Shown: positions 26,426 to 38,900 of the stretch, piece by piece
How positions within the stretch are numbered: position 1 is the stretch's first letter
How the letters are laid out: each line of letters starts with the position of its first letter
Origin: Cyclina sinensis
Taxonomy: Eukaryota > Mollusca > Bivalvia > Venerida > Veneridae
DNA: 64,000 bases
Direction: 5' to 3'
NCBI GenBank assembly: GCA_012932295.1
Contig: JAAONU010000004.1
Span: forward strand, 10,416,630 to 10,480,629
The notes under the pieces: generated by a model
The model's database searches: none
Told to the model about the DNA's origin: nothing
Seen by the model: the letters and a program-made list of their open reading frames with translations, nothing else
Program-made: the position numbers and the translations under genes

Positions 26426-28994
26426 ATGGATTTAAGCGTTAAAGATTGTTTCAAGTTTGGTGCCACTGGTATATCGGGTTTGTTCTGCGGAAGTGCACTT
26501 TATATCAATGCAGTGGAGCACCCATCCGGACAGACTCTTGATTTAGTGAACTGTAGAAAGGCATGGAAGGAAAGTTTCTTAAGGGCCAAGCGTTTACAGG
26601 TACGTGAATTGCATGTACACTCGTTCACTAATATATAAATAGATTGCATTGGCGTAGTTGGTTTTTTCGGAGCGGATCAGTGGTCCAGTGGTAACGCGCT
26701 GGACTCCACTAACATTTATAATTGTCTTTCGGATGAGACGTTAAACCGAGGTCCCATGTATCAGTGCTATACACTGAGCATGCAAAAGAGCCAGGGGGGT
26801 CTCTGGAATGGGATGCTTTCTGTATCTTGCACTACCCCCACAACAAAGAATAATTAACTAATCTCTTTAGGGGGCGTCGGTCATATGGGCAACCGGTACC
26901 GACGATAAATAAGCTCAAATAGAGAGAGAAATCGGTAAGATAGTAACCGATATGAAAAAATATTTACTAAGGCTTAAATATCATCTTAAAAATTAACGAT
27001 AAATGTAGTGGATGAGTTATCAAACAGGAAAATACCAAGTAAGCCCCTACCACGGGTAGATATTATGCTCCTCACTATAATTCGCAGGCCGGTAAGTTTG
27101 GTATGCAATCATGAATGTATTTCGGCGTTGTTTATATTAACCCATTACAAATCACGAGATGAAAATAGAGATTCTCTAAATATTTAGAAAGTTTAGCAAA
27201 GTGTTCATGCGTTTATAATAATTTTCTATCATGCCACATAGAATGCCAAGTTGCTAAATATTCCCTCTATATCTATGTGATCAATTTCGGAGAGTTGTAC
27301 CGCAGGACTTCTGTAAATTGTCCATTTTTCATTTGAGTCTGTTGTTCAATTCTTTTTATCAGCTGAAAAAGGAAAATGAAAAATATTTCATCAAGCATCA
27401 TTTGGCTCGTTTCCAGAACCTTTTTAAGCAGAATATGATTTCCAGGCGTCTGGCGCACATCGACGGCTCCACTCGATACACATTCCGTATCATTCGGAAC
27501 ACACGAAGTTGTCGGAAAAGGCCGAGTTGTTACGATTGATTCCGTATATCTTCATTTACAAGAGTGAAACGGAATGGATCGAATGTGGGTTTCTGACGAT
27601 GTTTTTCCACATTGCAGGAGTTGCCTTTCTTCTTAATACTCTTGTCAAGTTGTCGAAGGTTTGGACACAAAATATTTGCCATCTTTTTGGTGAATTAGAG
27701 AGAACATTTTGCATATTATACACAAACTTCTATACAGACAAGCTGAAACAGGGGAAAAGAAAGGCATCCCGCCTTGTACAGGCGTAACTCAACATTCTTC
27801 CTAGTTTTCTGTTCAACAGATAACTCGCCAACACACTGTCCTTAAGACCAGCACCAGGTCACTTTCTCTGTAAACGAGGTCCACCTTTCACATTAAAACA
27901 ATACTTTTAATCCGGAGAATGATTTCTCGCATTATATCTGTAATTGTTTTGCAGGGTTCGATGGCCGGACTGGGAGCTCTTGCAGGTGCATGTGCCTATT
28001 ACCTAGATGAAGACTCGGATTCAAGGTGGCTCTGGCTGGTTGGCTCTGGTGTGTTTATATCTGTGTGGCCATGGACGTTGATCGTTATGTTACCCGATAT
28101 CAAGAAGAACCTCGAAGATGACGTAATCGAGACGGCAGGTAATCAGCAAATAAATTACACCATACCAATACTTTTACTCTTAGTGGCCTATGTAAGTAAG
28201 CCCTAGATTGACCTGTGTATAAAGCTAGAATCATGGGCTTGCCCCGAATGGGCTTGCGAATGAGTTCCGGATAGCATCCGTAACGCATCGGTAACTCACT
28301 TGAAAGTCATTCGGTGTGTCCATTCAGATACCTGGGGGCCCCGGTCATCCAGGGGCAACGGTGCAAAGTTTTGAACTTGCTTTAAATCTGCAACGGATAA
28401 TATATTCGTAAGGAATCCGTAATGAATTCGGAACTGTTCTGAAAAGATCATGGCAGATCTAAAAAGATCGTAACAGTCCGGAAGACAATCACCGTGGTAA
28501 AAATAAAAGCTTTTACAGTTTTATGCCGGTTCTGTTAAGGTTCTGTTACGATTGCTTTGGAGATATATAATGGCTTCTTACAACAAGAAGTTCGCCAAAC
28601 CCAATTTTTCCTACACATCCGGAGCAATCCGAAATTTACCTGCTAACTCATCTAGAGCAGTGAGATTCTACCTTAAAGCCAGTTCAAAGCACGTGCTGAT
28701 TTTAAAATTTAATATTGGTATGAAAATTAAACTTGTTTGAGCGTATGTGGGTTTGCCAATATATTGTCAAGCACTAGACTAACAGAAGCTAATACTTTGT
28801 GTTACTTTTTTATATTGTGTAATTAATGATCTTTACCGCGCGAGTTTTTCTGTGAAAAGTGTTGTTCTTTTTTAATTCCAGGTGAAACATGGGTACGAAA
28901 TCACATAAGACGATGGAACAAACAACATGGCGTTCGCACACTTCTCAGTTTCACAGCATTCGGAATCTTCATGTACGCCTTGTCAAGAAAGTGA
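26426..28994 (+). CDS. DUF1772 (anthrone-oxygenase-like) membrane protein
   Basis: Three exons: 26426-26599, 27955-28138, 28882-28994. They have GT/AG borders and compatible phases, giving 156 aa plus stop. The product begins MDLSVKDCFKFGATGISGLF and contains NAVEHPSG (about 28-35), then GLGALAGACAYYL, WLWLVGSGVFISVWPWTLIV and, near the end, VRTLLSFTAFGIFMYAL. These make four hydrophobic segments, the layout and length of the DUF1772 family, which includes fungal anthrone/noranthrone oxygenases. The membrane-proximal EHP and the Trp/Pro-rich third segment are what I recognise. The animal function is not established and I do not assign a substrate. An upstream in-frame GTG is ignored in favour of the ATG. 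Intron 1 holds a SINE and a second unassigned ORF. Confidence 0.85.
26672..26940 (+). mobile_element. tRNA-headed SINE
   Basis: GGATCAGTGGTCCAGTGGTAACGCG resembles a tRNA A-box region. The body carries TCGGATGAGACGTTAAACCG, then AGGGGGCGTCGG, and ends ACGATAAATAAGCTCAAATAG. The same body recurs at 46,745-46,985. It lies in intron 1 of the DUF1772 gene. Mollusc V-/RUDI-type or Meta-SINE membership is plausible but not decided here. Confidence 0.8.
27363..27787 (+). CDS. Unassigned overlapping ORFs, exon-like
   Basis: After a good acceptor (TTCTTTTTATCAG, ending 27,362) one frame reads LKKENEKYFIKHHLARFQNL and continues, charged, to a TGA near 27,539. An overlapping frame runs from about 27,427 to a TAA at 27,787, includes HTKLSEKAELLRLIPYIF and a hydrophobic FHIAGVAFLLNTLV stretch, and ends KRKASRLVQA. 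I recognise neither. The 38-bp match to 25,481-25,518 lies in the second frame. It sits inside the DUF1772 intron on the same strand, so it could be an alternative exon, a duplicated gene fragment or chance. Confidence 0.25.
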
Positions 28995-29093
28995 ATGTAC
29001 ACTCATTGAAGCGTCGACTTCTGGATCTTTTTTAGATGTATTGTTTTTTCCTATATATATTGCTTTTCTATGCTTGATTATATAACCCATCAA

Positions 29094-29099
29094 AATAAA
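29094..29099 (+). promoter_or_regulatory. Candidate poly(A) signal, DUF1772 gene
   Basis: AATAAA about 100 nt after the stop codon. Confidence 0.6.
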
Positions 29100-29143
29100 T
29101 CGTTCGACCTCTATATTTCCATGGTTCTTTATTACATTGTGCG

Positions 29144-29360
29144 CAGGTGCGTAGCGCCGATTATCCAAATATTCGTTGAGTGTAGTTAAAATCAAAACCC
29201 TTCAAAATGAAAATGCTCAATGTAGTCCAGAATACACCATTTGTGTTCACATTTGCAAACATTTTCCGGCAGGAGGGGAAAACCTCCTTCTTCAACCGCC
29301 TCCTCGCCTCTTGGAGGCTCGAATTAGAGTAACCTCGCAATAAACCATGCTACGCCCCTG
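29144..29360. mobile_element. MITE-like element, CAGGNGCGTAGC ends
   Basis: The left end CAGGTGCGTAGCGCC and the right end ATGCTACGCCCCTG are inverted relatives (CAGGNGCGTAGC). The interior has an inverted GGAGGGGAAAACCTCC segment. No clean target duplication remains. The end sequence is typical of short hAT elements. Confidence 0.55.
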
Positions 29361-31615
29361 ATGTTTACAACCTGAATAGAAAGATGAACTGAACTGTCAT
29401 TTCATACCTGATCAATTTAGACCATTGCATTTTTTCGATTGAAAGTGGGTGCTAGGCTTGTAAAGATGGGAAAAGATTAATAGTCCTACAAGAACAATTT
29501 CTTATCAGTGTTTATGTTTGAGTTTAATTTTGACCAGCTATGAACTTTCAGTATTATATTGATAGCCTACAATGCCAAAAAATCTATAAACTTTAACTGA
29601 AACTTGTGATAAGACCTTATTTCTAATCGGTGTTTGTTCAGAAGTAAAACAAACACATGGCGGCATTGTGATTTAAATGAAATATAAGACGTATGCAAGC
29701 TTTTATTCATTTACAAAAAGTTTATGTTCTGTAAAGCTTAAAACCAAAGCCGTGAGCTTTAAAATTGAAATGATTCTAAAATACGATAGTACCAATAAAA
29801 TATGGCATTGCATCTCGACTTTATTTCTAGCACATGCAGGGAGATTTGAGAAGTGTTACTCAAAATGAAATAGTTAAATTGACTAATTATTTGTTATCGC
29901 CGTCCCTGGACGGCGATATATACAATTAACAAGATTTGAACAGTTTTGCCTGTACACCGCCTGCCTTTAGCCAATCAAAGCAAAGCATTCCATATCACAT
30001 GATTACAAAATGGACGTCAAAATTCTTCTGCAAGGGATGCGTAAATGGACTCGCCCAACCGCCATGTTTGTCGGGTCACTTATTCTTACAACTGAAAAAT
30101 ACCATCATCAATGTACGATCTCAGTACCAGTCTTCAGGCTCGTGTAGGATAAATATTGGATAATCGCAATATTTTTTGCTACATGTCATTTTTAACTAGA
30201 GAATGTACTGTAGTCTAAATAAGAGTATGTTTTTTCCCCCCAAAACTTGCACTTAAAGAAAAAAATAAATGCTTGCTTCCGGGCGATTCTAATCAGGATA
30301 CAAACTGCCCGCAGGGGTTACTTCCCCTGATTAGCACAGTAAAAGTGGCAAAGCGTGTCTAACCGGTGCGAGGAGTTTGATCAGGATTTTTCCGTGTTTT
30401 ATATATGCTTGATTAGGGTCAGGGCAATATCGTATTTTTTACCTAAGATTTATTCTGTTTAAATTGTACATATAATATTCTTATGGTATTGAAAAACTGT
30501 ATCTAGCTTTTGTTAAGTATACATTTTTTAGTAATAAATAAAGTTAAAAAACTACGCAAATAGTCAAATTATGCGTAGACTGGTTTACAACAAAGCAATA
30601 TTTACAAGGTTTTAATGCTGCAAATTTTAACATGATGTATAATGATATTGGGGTGTTTTTCATTAAGAAGCCAAATCGCCCGCTTTCAAAAATAGTCTAG
30701 CTACAATAAAAATTACAATGTATATCTCATCTACTTTATAATTTATGTGTGAAAATTATCAAATATAACTTGGCTTTTCAGTGCAAAGCAAGTTGTAAGA
30801 TTATCAAATCAATGAATGAAGAACATGAAATACATTCATCTATGGATAAGACGAAATGCATGGCTGAGCGGCGATTTCAAGCATTTTTGGAAATGCTAAT
30901 ACTTGTTCCTTTTACAAAAGAAAAAAAATCAACAAAGCAAAAGAAAAAAAAAAGTTTTGAAAAAAAAATCTCTGCCTTGGAAAGAATTGTGCCTTAGAAC
31001 TAAGTTAAAGTTAATTCGTTTCCTGTTATCCTGACTTATTTTTGCGAACAAAATATGCGATAATTAGTCAAACCGCTTTTCTTCCCATAGCTAGTTATAT
31101 AAGGATATTTCATTCTGCATCTTTCGTAGCGTAAGCGTATCATGTCCATAAATGACACTGACCATTGTAACAGGAAGGTTTCACGCCCTGTCTACAATGT
31201 TTTACTATTGAATCAGAGTAAGTATACCATTAGGATTATTTACTCGTTTTCGGCAAATTTGATAAGCCTATCGTCAAATGTAGGCGTGTATTTGACTGCT
31301 GGAAAGCCACCCACTACTTTCTGTTATAAAAGGCTCAGTGTTCGGTTTGGTACGAATACGGTAGCGTAGAGGCATGTCAGGAAAAAGATTGTAAAGAAGG
31401 ATTATTGAAGAAGGATAAAACTCATTTTGTAGCATTGTAGGCTTGGGTTTACACTTTATTTCCAAAAAAAAGAGAAACAAAATAACAAATCTGTGTTGAC
31501 GTAAAATATGGAACTTGTGCTGAAAATGGAGCGAAATACTAGTACATTTATTCAGAGACATAGATAGCATGTTAACTATACCTCTGATTATATATATTTA
31601 TTTACACTTATACAT
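29361..31615. other. Intergenic, mostly unassigned
   Basis: AT-rich DNA with no supported gene. It has a small perfect hairpin (CGCCGTCC..GGACGGCG) at about 29,898-29,916. At 30,310-30,395 there is a segment also found inverted inside the hAT-type element at 20.9 kb (GCAGGGGTTACTTCCCCTGA ... TAACCGGTGCGAGGAG). Several ORFs here are short and lysine/serine-rich by base bias. Confidence 0.5.
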
Positions 31616-32292
31616 ATGTCATGTACACCTTGGACGGTTGGACTGACGTCACGGCGGCCTGCAATACGCGTCCTATTGACACAACAGCGTCTGGAATGGG
31701 CACAAGCTAATGTTACATGGACAAATAATGATTGTACCGAAGTTCTCTTCACAGATAAGTTCAGGTTCTGTGTGGACTTCACGGAAACGGGGCTAGGGTT
31801 TGGAGAATGCTTAATGTACGTTTTGCTCAGGTATGCATTGCACAGTATGACCGTTTTGGCGAGGGTTCAGTCATGGTGTGGGTGGAAATAAGTGCTCAGG
31901 GGAAAACGGACCTACAGGTCATTTAAAACGGTGCACTGACGGCAGAAAAATACGTCAATGAAATGTTGAAAGTATAATTAAGCCCAAACGCTGGCGCGGT
32001 AGGTCCTGAAATCATTCTGATGGATGATAATGCCCGTGTGCTCACAGCCCGTGTCACCAACCAATATATTGAGCAAGCAACTACTGATCGAATGAATTTG
32101 CCTGCGAGGTCCCCGGAGTTAAATTCCATTGAGCACGCATATATAAGATATGCTGCAGAAAGCGATTTCTGCACGCCAAGTCCAACTAGCAACAGTCCGG
32201 GAGCTCAGACAGGCGCTCATTGAGGAATGGGCTCAGCTTCCTCATCATAAACTTATCAGCAGGATGCGGGGGGAAGTCAGACCGTAATTAAT
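31616..32292 (+). pseudogene. Tc1-like transposase remnant
   Basis: Broken plus-strand transposase. Segments in order are RRPAIRVLLTQQRLEWAQAN, TEVLFTDKFRFCVDF (first catalytic Asp), a GGGSVMVWG-like stretch in another frame, ISAQGKTDL, NGALTAEKYVNEML, then IILMDDNARVLTARVTNQYI (second Asp) and ARSPELNSIEHA (the Glu region). A C-terminal part with VRELRQALIEEWAQLPHH in a further frame ends near 32,290. At least three frame changes and the lost DNARPHT motif mean it is inactive. It belongs to a different Tc1 lineage from the copy at 8.7-10.2 kb. I do not see its inverted ends. Confidence 0.85.
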
Positions 32293-32952
32293 GTCCGCGG
32301 ACACCGTAAACGCTATTAAACAGCCTACACTAACCAAATCCTGAATTCATATTTCAAGACGTCATCTCTAACATGTTGATTTTTTACCATTACATTTTTT
32401 CGGCCATACGCTTCAATGAACATTTCCATGATCATCATTTTCATAAAAAATAAATTCCTAACCAAATGACGTTTAAAAACTATCAATTTCTTATTCATCA
32501 CAACTAAACAAAAGTAACACACGTTATCAAATTTGATTCTTAGCAAATTTTAATCAGTATATATGATTTATATAAGCCTGTGGCTTTCACTTATCCGAAA
32601 GAAGGAAAAAATACCCTTTTCCATGCATCTCTGAATGACTCGTATTATTTCTCGACTGCATTTCATGATTTTAAGTAAAAAATTAATTATACTTATGTAA
32701 AATAAACCTATTTCCTAAGTACCGTTACTTTATATCGTGCTTCTCAAAAAACGTTTCTGTCTAAGACTCGCCAGTTTAATGTTAAGTGCTACGATGTACC
32801 AACCTTGTTGAAGGACGACAACGACACCGCAAACATTCCATATCAGTCGTAAGATATCTAGCTCTACTCTTCCGTACAGGAGTGAAGGACAAACTTTTCC
32901 GGACGAAATGTGAACAAAAATCAACAAAATCTGTAAAGTTAAGCAGTAAATC
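32293..32952. other. Upstream region of NDUFA10
   Basis: AT-rich DNA leading to the NDUFA10 start. I see no clear TATA box or other element. The 5' UTR probably lies in the last 100-200 bases. Confidence 0.4.
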
Positions 32953-35900
32953 ATGTCTGTTGGTCAGTCAAGACTCTGCCTCCTTGTTACAAGATGCAGT
33001 CCGCTTCTTGTACGTCAGCCAAGCATAGTGGCACCAGCTAATGTCGTCGGGCACAAACATCTGACAACGAAACCAAACTATAAAAAGCCCTACCCTTATA
33101 AAGAGAAATCGTTTGGTTTCTTTCGTGCTATGTTTGAATATACATCAGCAAGGTTAAATGAAAACAGTAGAATCTTGCTCGTCGAAGGGCCGCCATGTGT
33201 AGGAAAATCAGAATTTGCAAAGAACTTGGCTGATAACTTTAAATTGAAATACATGCCACCAATTACGGAGGATGATCTTTTTACACACAATGGGCTTGAT
33301 ATTAGACAGTTAAATGAATTGATGCCGACAGAAAAGATGAAAGTTTATGATCTTGACATGTTCTATTCTGAGCCGGATCCAAAGAACATGCTACACATTG
33401 GAGGAACACAGATGCTGTTTTTCAAACATCGTTTCTATCAGTACATAGAAGCTCTGAAGCATGTCCTTCATACAGGTGAGGTATACGAACATGCAGTGAA
33501 TATCTTAATCTACTATTATAACATGTAATTTAGACATTATTGATTTGTTACCAACCATAGTTTTCTTATACTGCTTTTGTTACTGTATCAGACATAAAAA
33601 ACTTCAACTTATTACTGACCAAAGTCAGTACTGACTATACTAGGCAGGCGCGTGTCAGGAACATTAAATTTATAAAAGATAATAACAAAGAAATCAATAT
33701 TTAATTTAAGATTCACTTAAACATTTATTTCAGGTACTTAAAATCTATAAAACTTGTTTAGTCCACTGATAAAAGCTGGTACAGTTGGGGTAGCCTTAAT
33801 CTTGGTTGGTAATTCGAACATGCAGTGAATATCTTAATCTACTTAATCTACTATTATAACATGTAATTCAGACATTATTGCATTATAAGCTAACTGATAC
33901 AGAATATATTGAAGTTTTTTCAGGTCTAAGTTAAGTTAGTGTTTGCCTTACTTCTGTAGCCAATCAAAAAGCAGAGATATTTAAATTTCATATTGATCTA
34001 TCCACGAAGGATTGCATTTTCTCCACTTATTCACGAAGAGCGCTCTATTTTTTACAAAAGTGCACCTACTAAACACGTCGTCTGCACAGGTGTGTCGAGG
34101 CACAAGTGGGAGTGGAAGCCAATGAAAAAAAACTGAAAGATCAAAATGCAAGGGGCAATCACAAGTCGGATAGAGACTATGAAGTAAAATTAAGATTACC
34201 ATATTAGAAACCTCATTGGGTGGCTACACTCCCTGCCTTCAGTTTCTCAGTTCTGAAGATTTCACTTCTTAGCCTCTATCCTATACATAAAATTTCTAGT
34301 TACTTTGGTCAAATTCTAAAAAGCACAAATAGCAGTATGAATGGATTAACATTATTGCCTGTAATCAAAATTAAAGAATATTAGATTCTGAACAACTGAT
34401 AAACTGTTTTTCTTTGTTTCATACTTTCGTCACTTCAAATTTAAAGTGTCTTCAAGAATTTTATGTTAATGTTTTAATAATGACACTGTGTCATTGGGCA
34501 TTTATCCAAATATTGCACATTACCATCTTTAGTCAGTCACTACTGTTGGAACTGTTCCTGAAACTATATCTGACAGAGACATTAGACTTGGTATAAATTT
34601 AAGGATGACAGTAGTTGATGCATTAGAGGCATTCCATTTCATTGCAGTTTAAGATTTAAAAATAAAAAAGATTGATAATTATACCCATTGACTAAGTTTA
34701 TGATTCACAAGTAATACCAGCCAGCGCTTGCAAAATTGATTAGGGTTTCACTTATTCGAAATGCGGTAAAACACGACATTACATTGTTTATTTCAGTAGC
34801 TTAAACTGTCACTTTACTGATCATCCAATTACAGCAAGGCAGATTTTTCAGGTATACCTGTCCAAACTTCATCTTGCAATCTATCCGCAGTCAGAAAAAT
34901 GTAACTGGGTGGCGCCAAAGTTGCTGTGTCATAATTGTCGCTGCATTGCTAATGTGTTACTAAGTCAGCCCCTCGCATGTCATATTTTTTACATTGCATA
35001 CATGTACACAGCTCATTTGTAAGTTGTCAGTTGAACTGTAAAGCGATTTTGTTATTGTTCGAATTTCTTTGGGATGCTAATTAGAGCTATGGAAGACACA
35101 AGAATGACACTATTGACAGGTAAAAGGCGGGGTTTGAAAGAAACACGTTGGGTGGCGCTTTAATTGATTTTTGACAGGTGTCCCGATGAGTCTCGTTCTC
35201 TAACAGTGTAAACTCTAATCAGTTCTGCAAGCAGTAGTATGATATAAACAGTGTAAAATATTTACTTTTCAGGTCAAGGTGTTGTCCTTGAAAATAGTGT
35301 GTGGAGTGATGCATGTTATGCTATGAACATGGCTGAACATGGCTACTTTACCAAAAAAGGTATGAAGATGAAATTATGGAAGAACATTCAGATTTACTTT
35401 AAACTTCATCACCCTTTGCTGCACAGAAGAATCTCCCCTTGAAAAGTGCAGTTTGGTCATTTATCGTAACTAGTAAAAATTGAAGGTGCATATTCGTGAA
35501 CAAAATTTATAAATAACACATAATATACTGCATATTATATATATTTCATTTGTCCATTTTTTATAAAATGAAAAATAATTGATGTGAAGAAATATATATC
35601 TTCAGAAATGTCATTTTGGGACACATTAACTATTTAAACTTTCTGATACCCTGAGGCTGACATTTCAGCTTTCTAAGCCTCACTGTATCTTGACACCAAC
35701 CATGTATTCTAGTGACCTTTCTTTTTCTGTATCTGAGGTATTAGAGATTTTTTTTCCATTTACAGCAAGAATTATATCTGCTATGATGTGTCAGTATATT
35801 TGCTACAATTTTAAGAGGCTGTATAGTAGTTAATAAATGAAAAAATTATCTGTGTATTTCAGGTATAAAATGGCTTTTGGAGTTTGAAGAGCATGCAAGA

Positions 35901-38900
35901 AGGACATTATGGAAGCCACATCTGATCATACACCTGGATGCCCCTTCCTCATTAGTGGTCCAGAGGATGAAGGAAAAATACGTATGTTTTTCTGAAACAG
36001 TCCCAGAAAAAGTGTCCATTCTCAAAGTTTTGGCTTATCGGCAGTTCTTTTTCATCAGTGTAGTGACAAAAGAGAGAAAATTTTATCTTCTTGGCCTTCA
36101 TTAAAGACATAGACCTATCAGAGTGTATCGATTATCGATTAATTTAACCTGAGTGCTTTGTTATGTACAATTTTGCTATGGACCATTTCTTATGTACCAG
36201 GTGTCTAACAGTAAATCATATTGTGAACATCCTTTAACTAGTTGTGGAGTTATCAGTAGGCAGCTTTGGAACAAGCTTCAGATGGGGTTTAAATCATGTA
36301 GCTGCTCTGTAGATGAGTACTTTTTGAGGGGAGAATATGAAAAAGGGCTTCTGCTTCTTTATTTAATAGTACATTTATTGCATTCACCATCAATTTTACT
36401 CACACAACTTAAAAAGGTGATGTACTCTTAGAATGCAAAGAAAATGGATATGATTATACACAATTACTTTCTGTCTGTTTGTTGGACTCCTGGCTGATCG
36501 AATAGATCGTGTGGGTCAAACTTACACATGTCCGTTTGAAAGACTGTAAGCTCAGTGTAGTATTTAAAGAGCACCAATGTTTCGGAACTGACCACATGTA
36601 AACGGTTGCTCAGTTATAACACCTTGAATATTTCAGCCCAAGTATGCCAACAGTCCAGTGCTCAGGGAGTCATACTTTGATGGCCTGAGAGACAAATTTG
36701 TGAACACCTACATACCCCACATGTCGTAAGTAAACACCCTTGATAACAGAAGTTTATCAGCATTTCAGTGTTAGAGGATTGCACTCAATGATTAATTGAA
36801 AATGTGGCATTTAACTTAATTTGAAAGGCTTATAAGCAAATGAAGCAACTTAAAACAGACATCAGAATTGTCTGATAATATATATCTGTATAGAAACCAG
36901 TCTGGTTTTCAGTTGTTGTAAGTCTTGATTCAAACCAGCATGTGTTTATTATTAAAATTGCTAACTTTGTATATCATTGTAAATGTGTACCAGTCTTTTC
37001 CATTGTGACAGTTTGCAAGTATTTTAAATTGGAAAAGTGATAAACGTCTGAGAGACTTTAGATGTTATACCTAAAGAGTTATAGCCTGTATGAACAGTCT
37101 AAAATGCAGATTATTTAAATGAGTGACAGGCTTGATTTTTTTTTTCTGTTTTTTAGCTCACCTGAGCACAAAGTGCTCAAGGTGAGCTTTTGTGATCACC
37201 TGATGTCCGGCGTCAGTCATCCGTGCGTGCGTGCGACGTCAACTTTTTCTTCAAACAACTTCTTCTCCTGAACTGCTGGGCCAATCTTCCTGAAACTTGA
37301 CAGGAATGTTACTTGCATGAAGCTTTACCAAAATTGTTCAAATGGTTCAGGTCCATTGCATTTCTAGGCCACAGGAGCTAAAAATAGATTTTCAAAGTTG
37401 GAACTTTAAAAATCTTCTTCTCCAGAACTACAAAGCCTGGAGCTTAGATATTTGGTATGAAGCATCATCAGGTGGACCTTTACCAAGTTTGTTCAAATCA
37501 TGACCCCTGGGTCAAAAATGGCCCTGCCCCAGGGGTCACTAGTTTTACATAGAATTATATAGGAAAAACTTTAAAAATCTTCTTGTCTGAAACCACAAGG
37601 CCTAGAGTTTAGATATTTGGTGTGCAGCATTGTCCAGTGGACCTCTACCAAGTTTGTTCAAATCATGGCTCCTGGGTAAAAAATGGCTCGGCCCCGGGGG
37701 TCACATGTTTTACATAGAGTTATATAGGAAAAACTTTAAAAAATCTTCTTATCAGAAACTGCAAGGCCTAGAGTTTAGATATTTGGTGTGCAGCGTTGTC
37801 TAGTAGACCTCTACCAAATTTGTTCAAATCATGGCTCCTGGGTAAAAAATGGCCAGGCCCCAGGGGTCACTTGTTTTATATAGAGTTATATAGGAAAAAC
37901 TTTAAAAAATCTTCTTGTCAGAAACAGCAAGGCCTAGAGTTTAGATATTTGGTGTGCAGCATTGTCCAGTGGACCTCTACTAAGTTTCTTCAAATCAAAG
38001 CCACTGGGTCAAAATAGGCCCCACCCTGGGGGTCAATTGATTTTACATAGGCTTATAAAGGAAATCTTTAAAAGTCTTCTTCTCAGAAACCACAATGCCT
38101 ACAGCTTAGATATTTGGTATGTAGCATTGTCTAGTAGACCTCTATCAAGTTTGTTCAAATTATGTCCCCTGGGTCAAATTGGCCACGCCCCAGGGTTCTC
38201 TTGATATACATATAGTTATATAGGAAAAACATAAAAAATCATTTTTCTCCGAAACTAATAGGACTAGACCTTAGATATTTGGTGTGGAGTATTGTGTTGA
38301 GAACCTTTACCAGTATTGTTTATATGTTGGCCCCGGGGTCAAAATTGGCCCCACCCCGGGGGCCCTTAATATGTAAAAAAGGCAATATTTAAAAATCTTC
38401 TTACTGGAAACCTCAATGCTTACAGCTTAGATATTTGGTATGCAGCATTGTCTAGTGGATGTCTACCAAGTTTGTTCAAATTATGTCCCCTGGGTCAAAA
38501 ATAGCCACGCCCCAGGGTTCTCTTGGTTTACCTATAGTTATATAGGAAAAACATGAAAAATCATTTTTCTTCCAAACTAATAGGACTAGACCTTAGATAT
38601 TTAGTCTGGAGTATTGTGTTGAGAACCTTTACCAGTATTGTTTATATGTTGGCCCCGGGGTCAAAATTGGCCCTGCCCCGGGGGCCCTTAATATGTAAAA
38701 AAGGCAATCTTTAAAAATCTTCTTACTGGAAACCTCAATGCCTACAGCTAAGATATTTGGTATGCAGCATTGTCTAGTGAACCTCTACCTAGTTTGTTTG
38801 AAAAATGTCCCCGGGGTCACTATTGGCCCTGCCCGAGGGGTCACAAGTTTTGAATAGCAGTATAGAAGAAAATCTTTAAAAATCTTCTTGTCTAAAACCA

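Noticed and set aside
37796..38204. Plus-strand ORFs in the NDUFA10 intron
   Set aside because: Translations of the ~166-bp tandem units.
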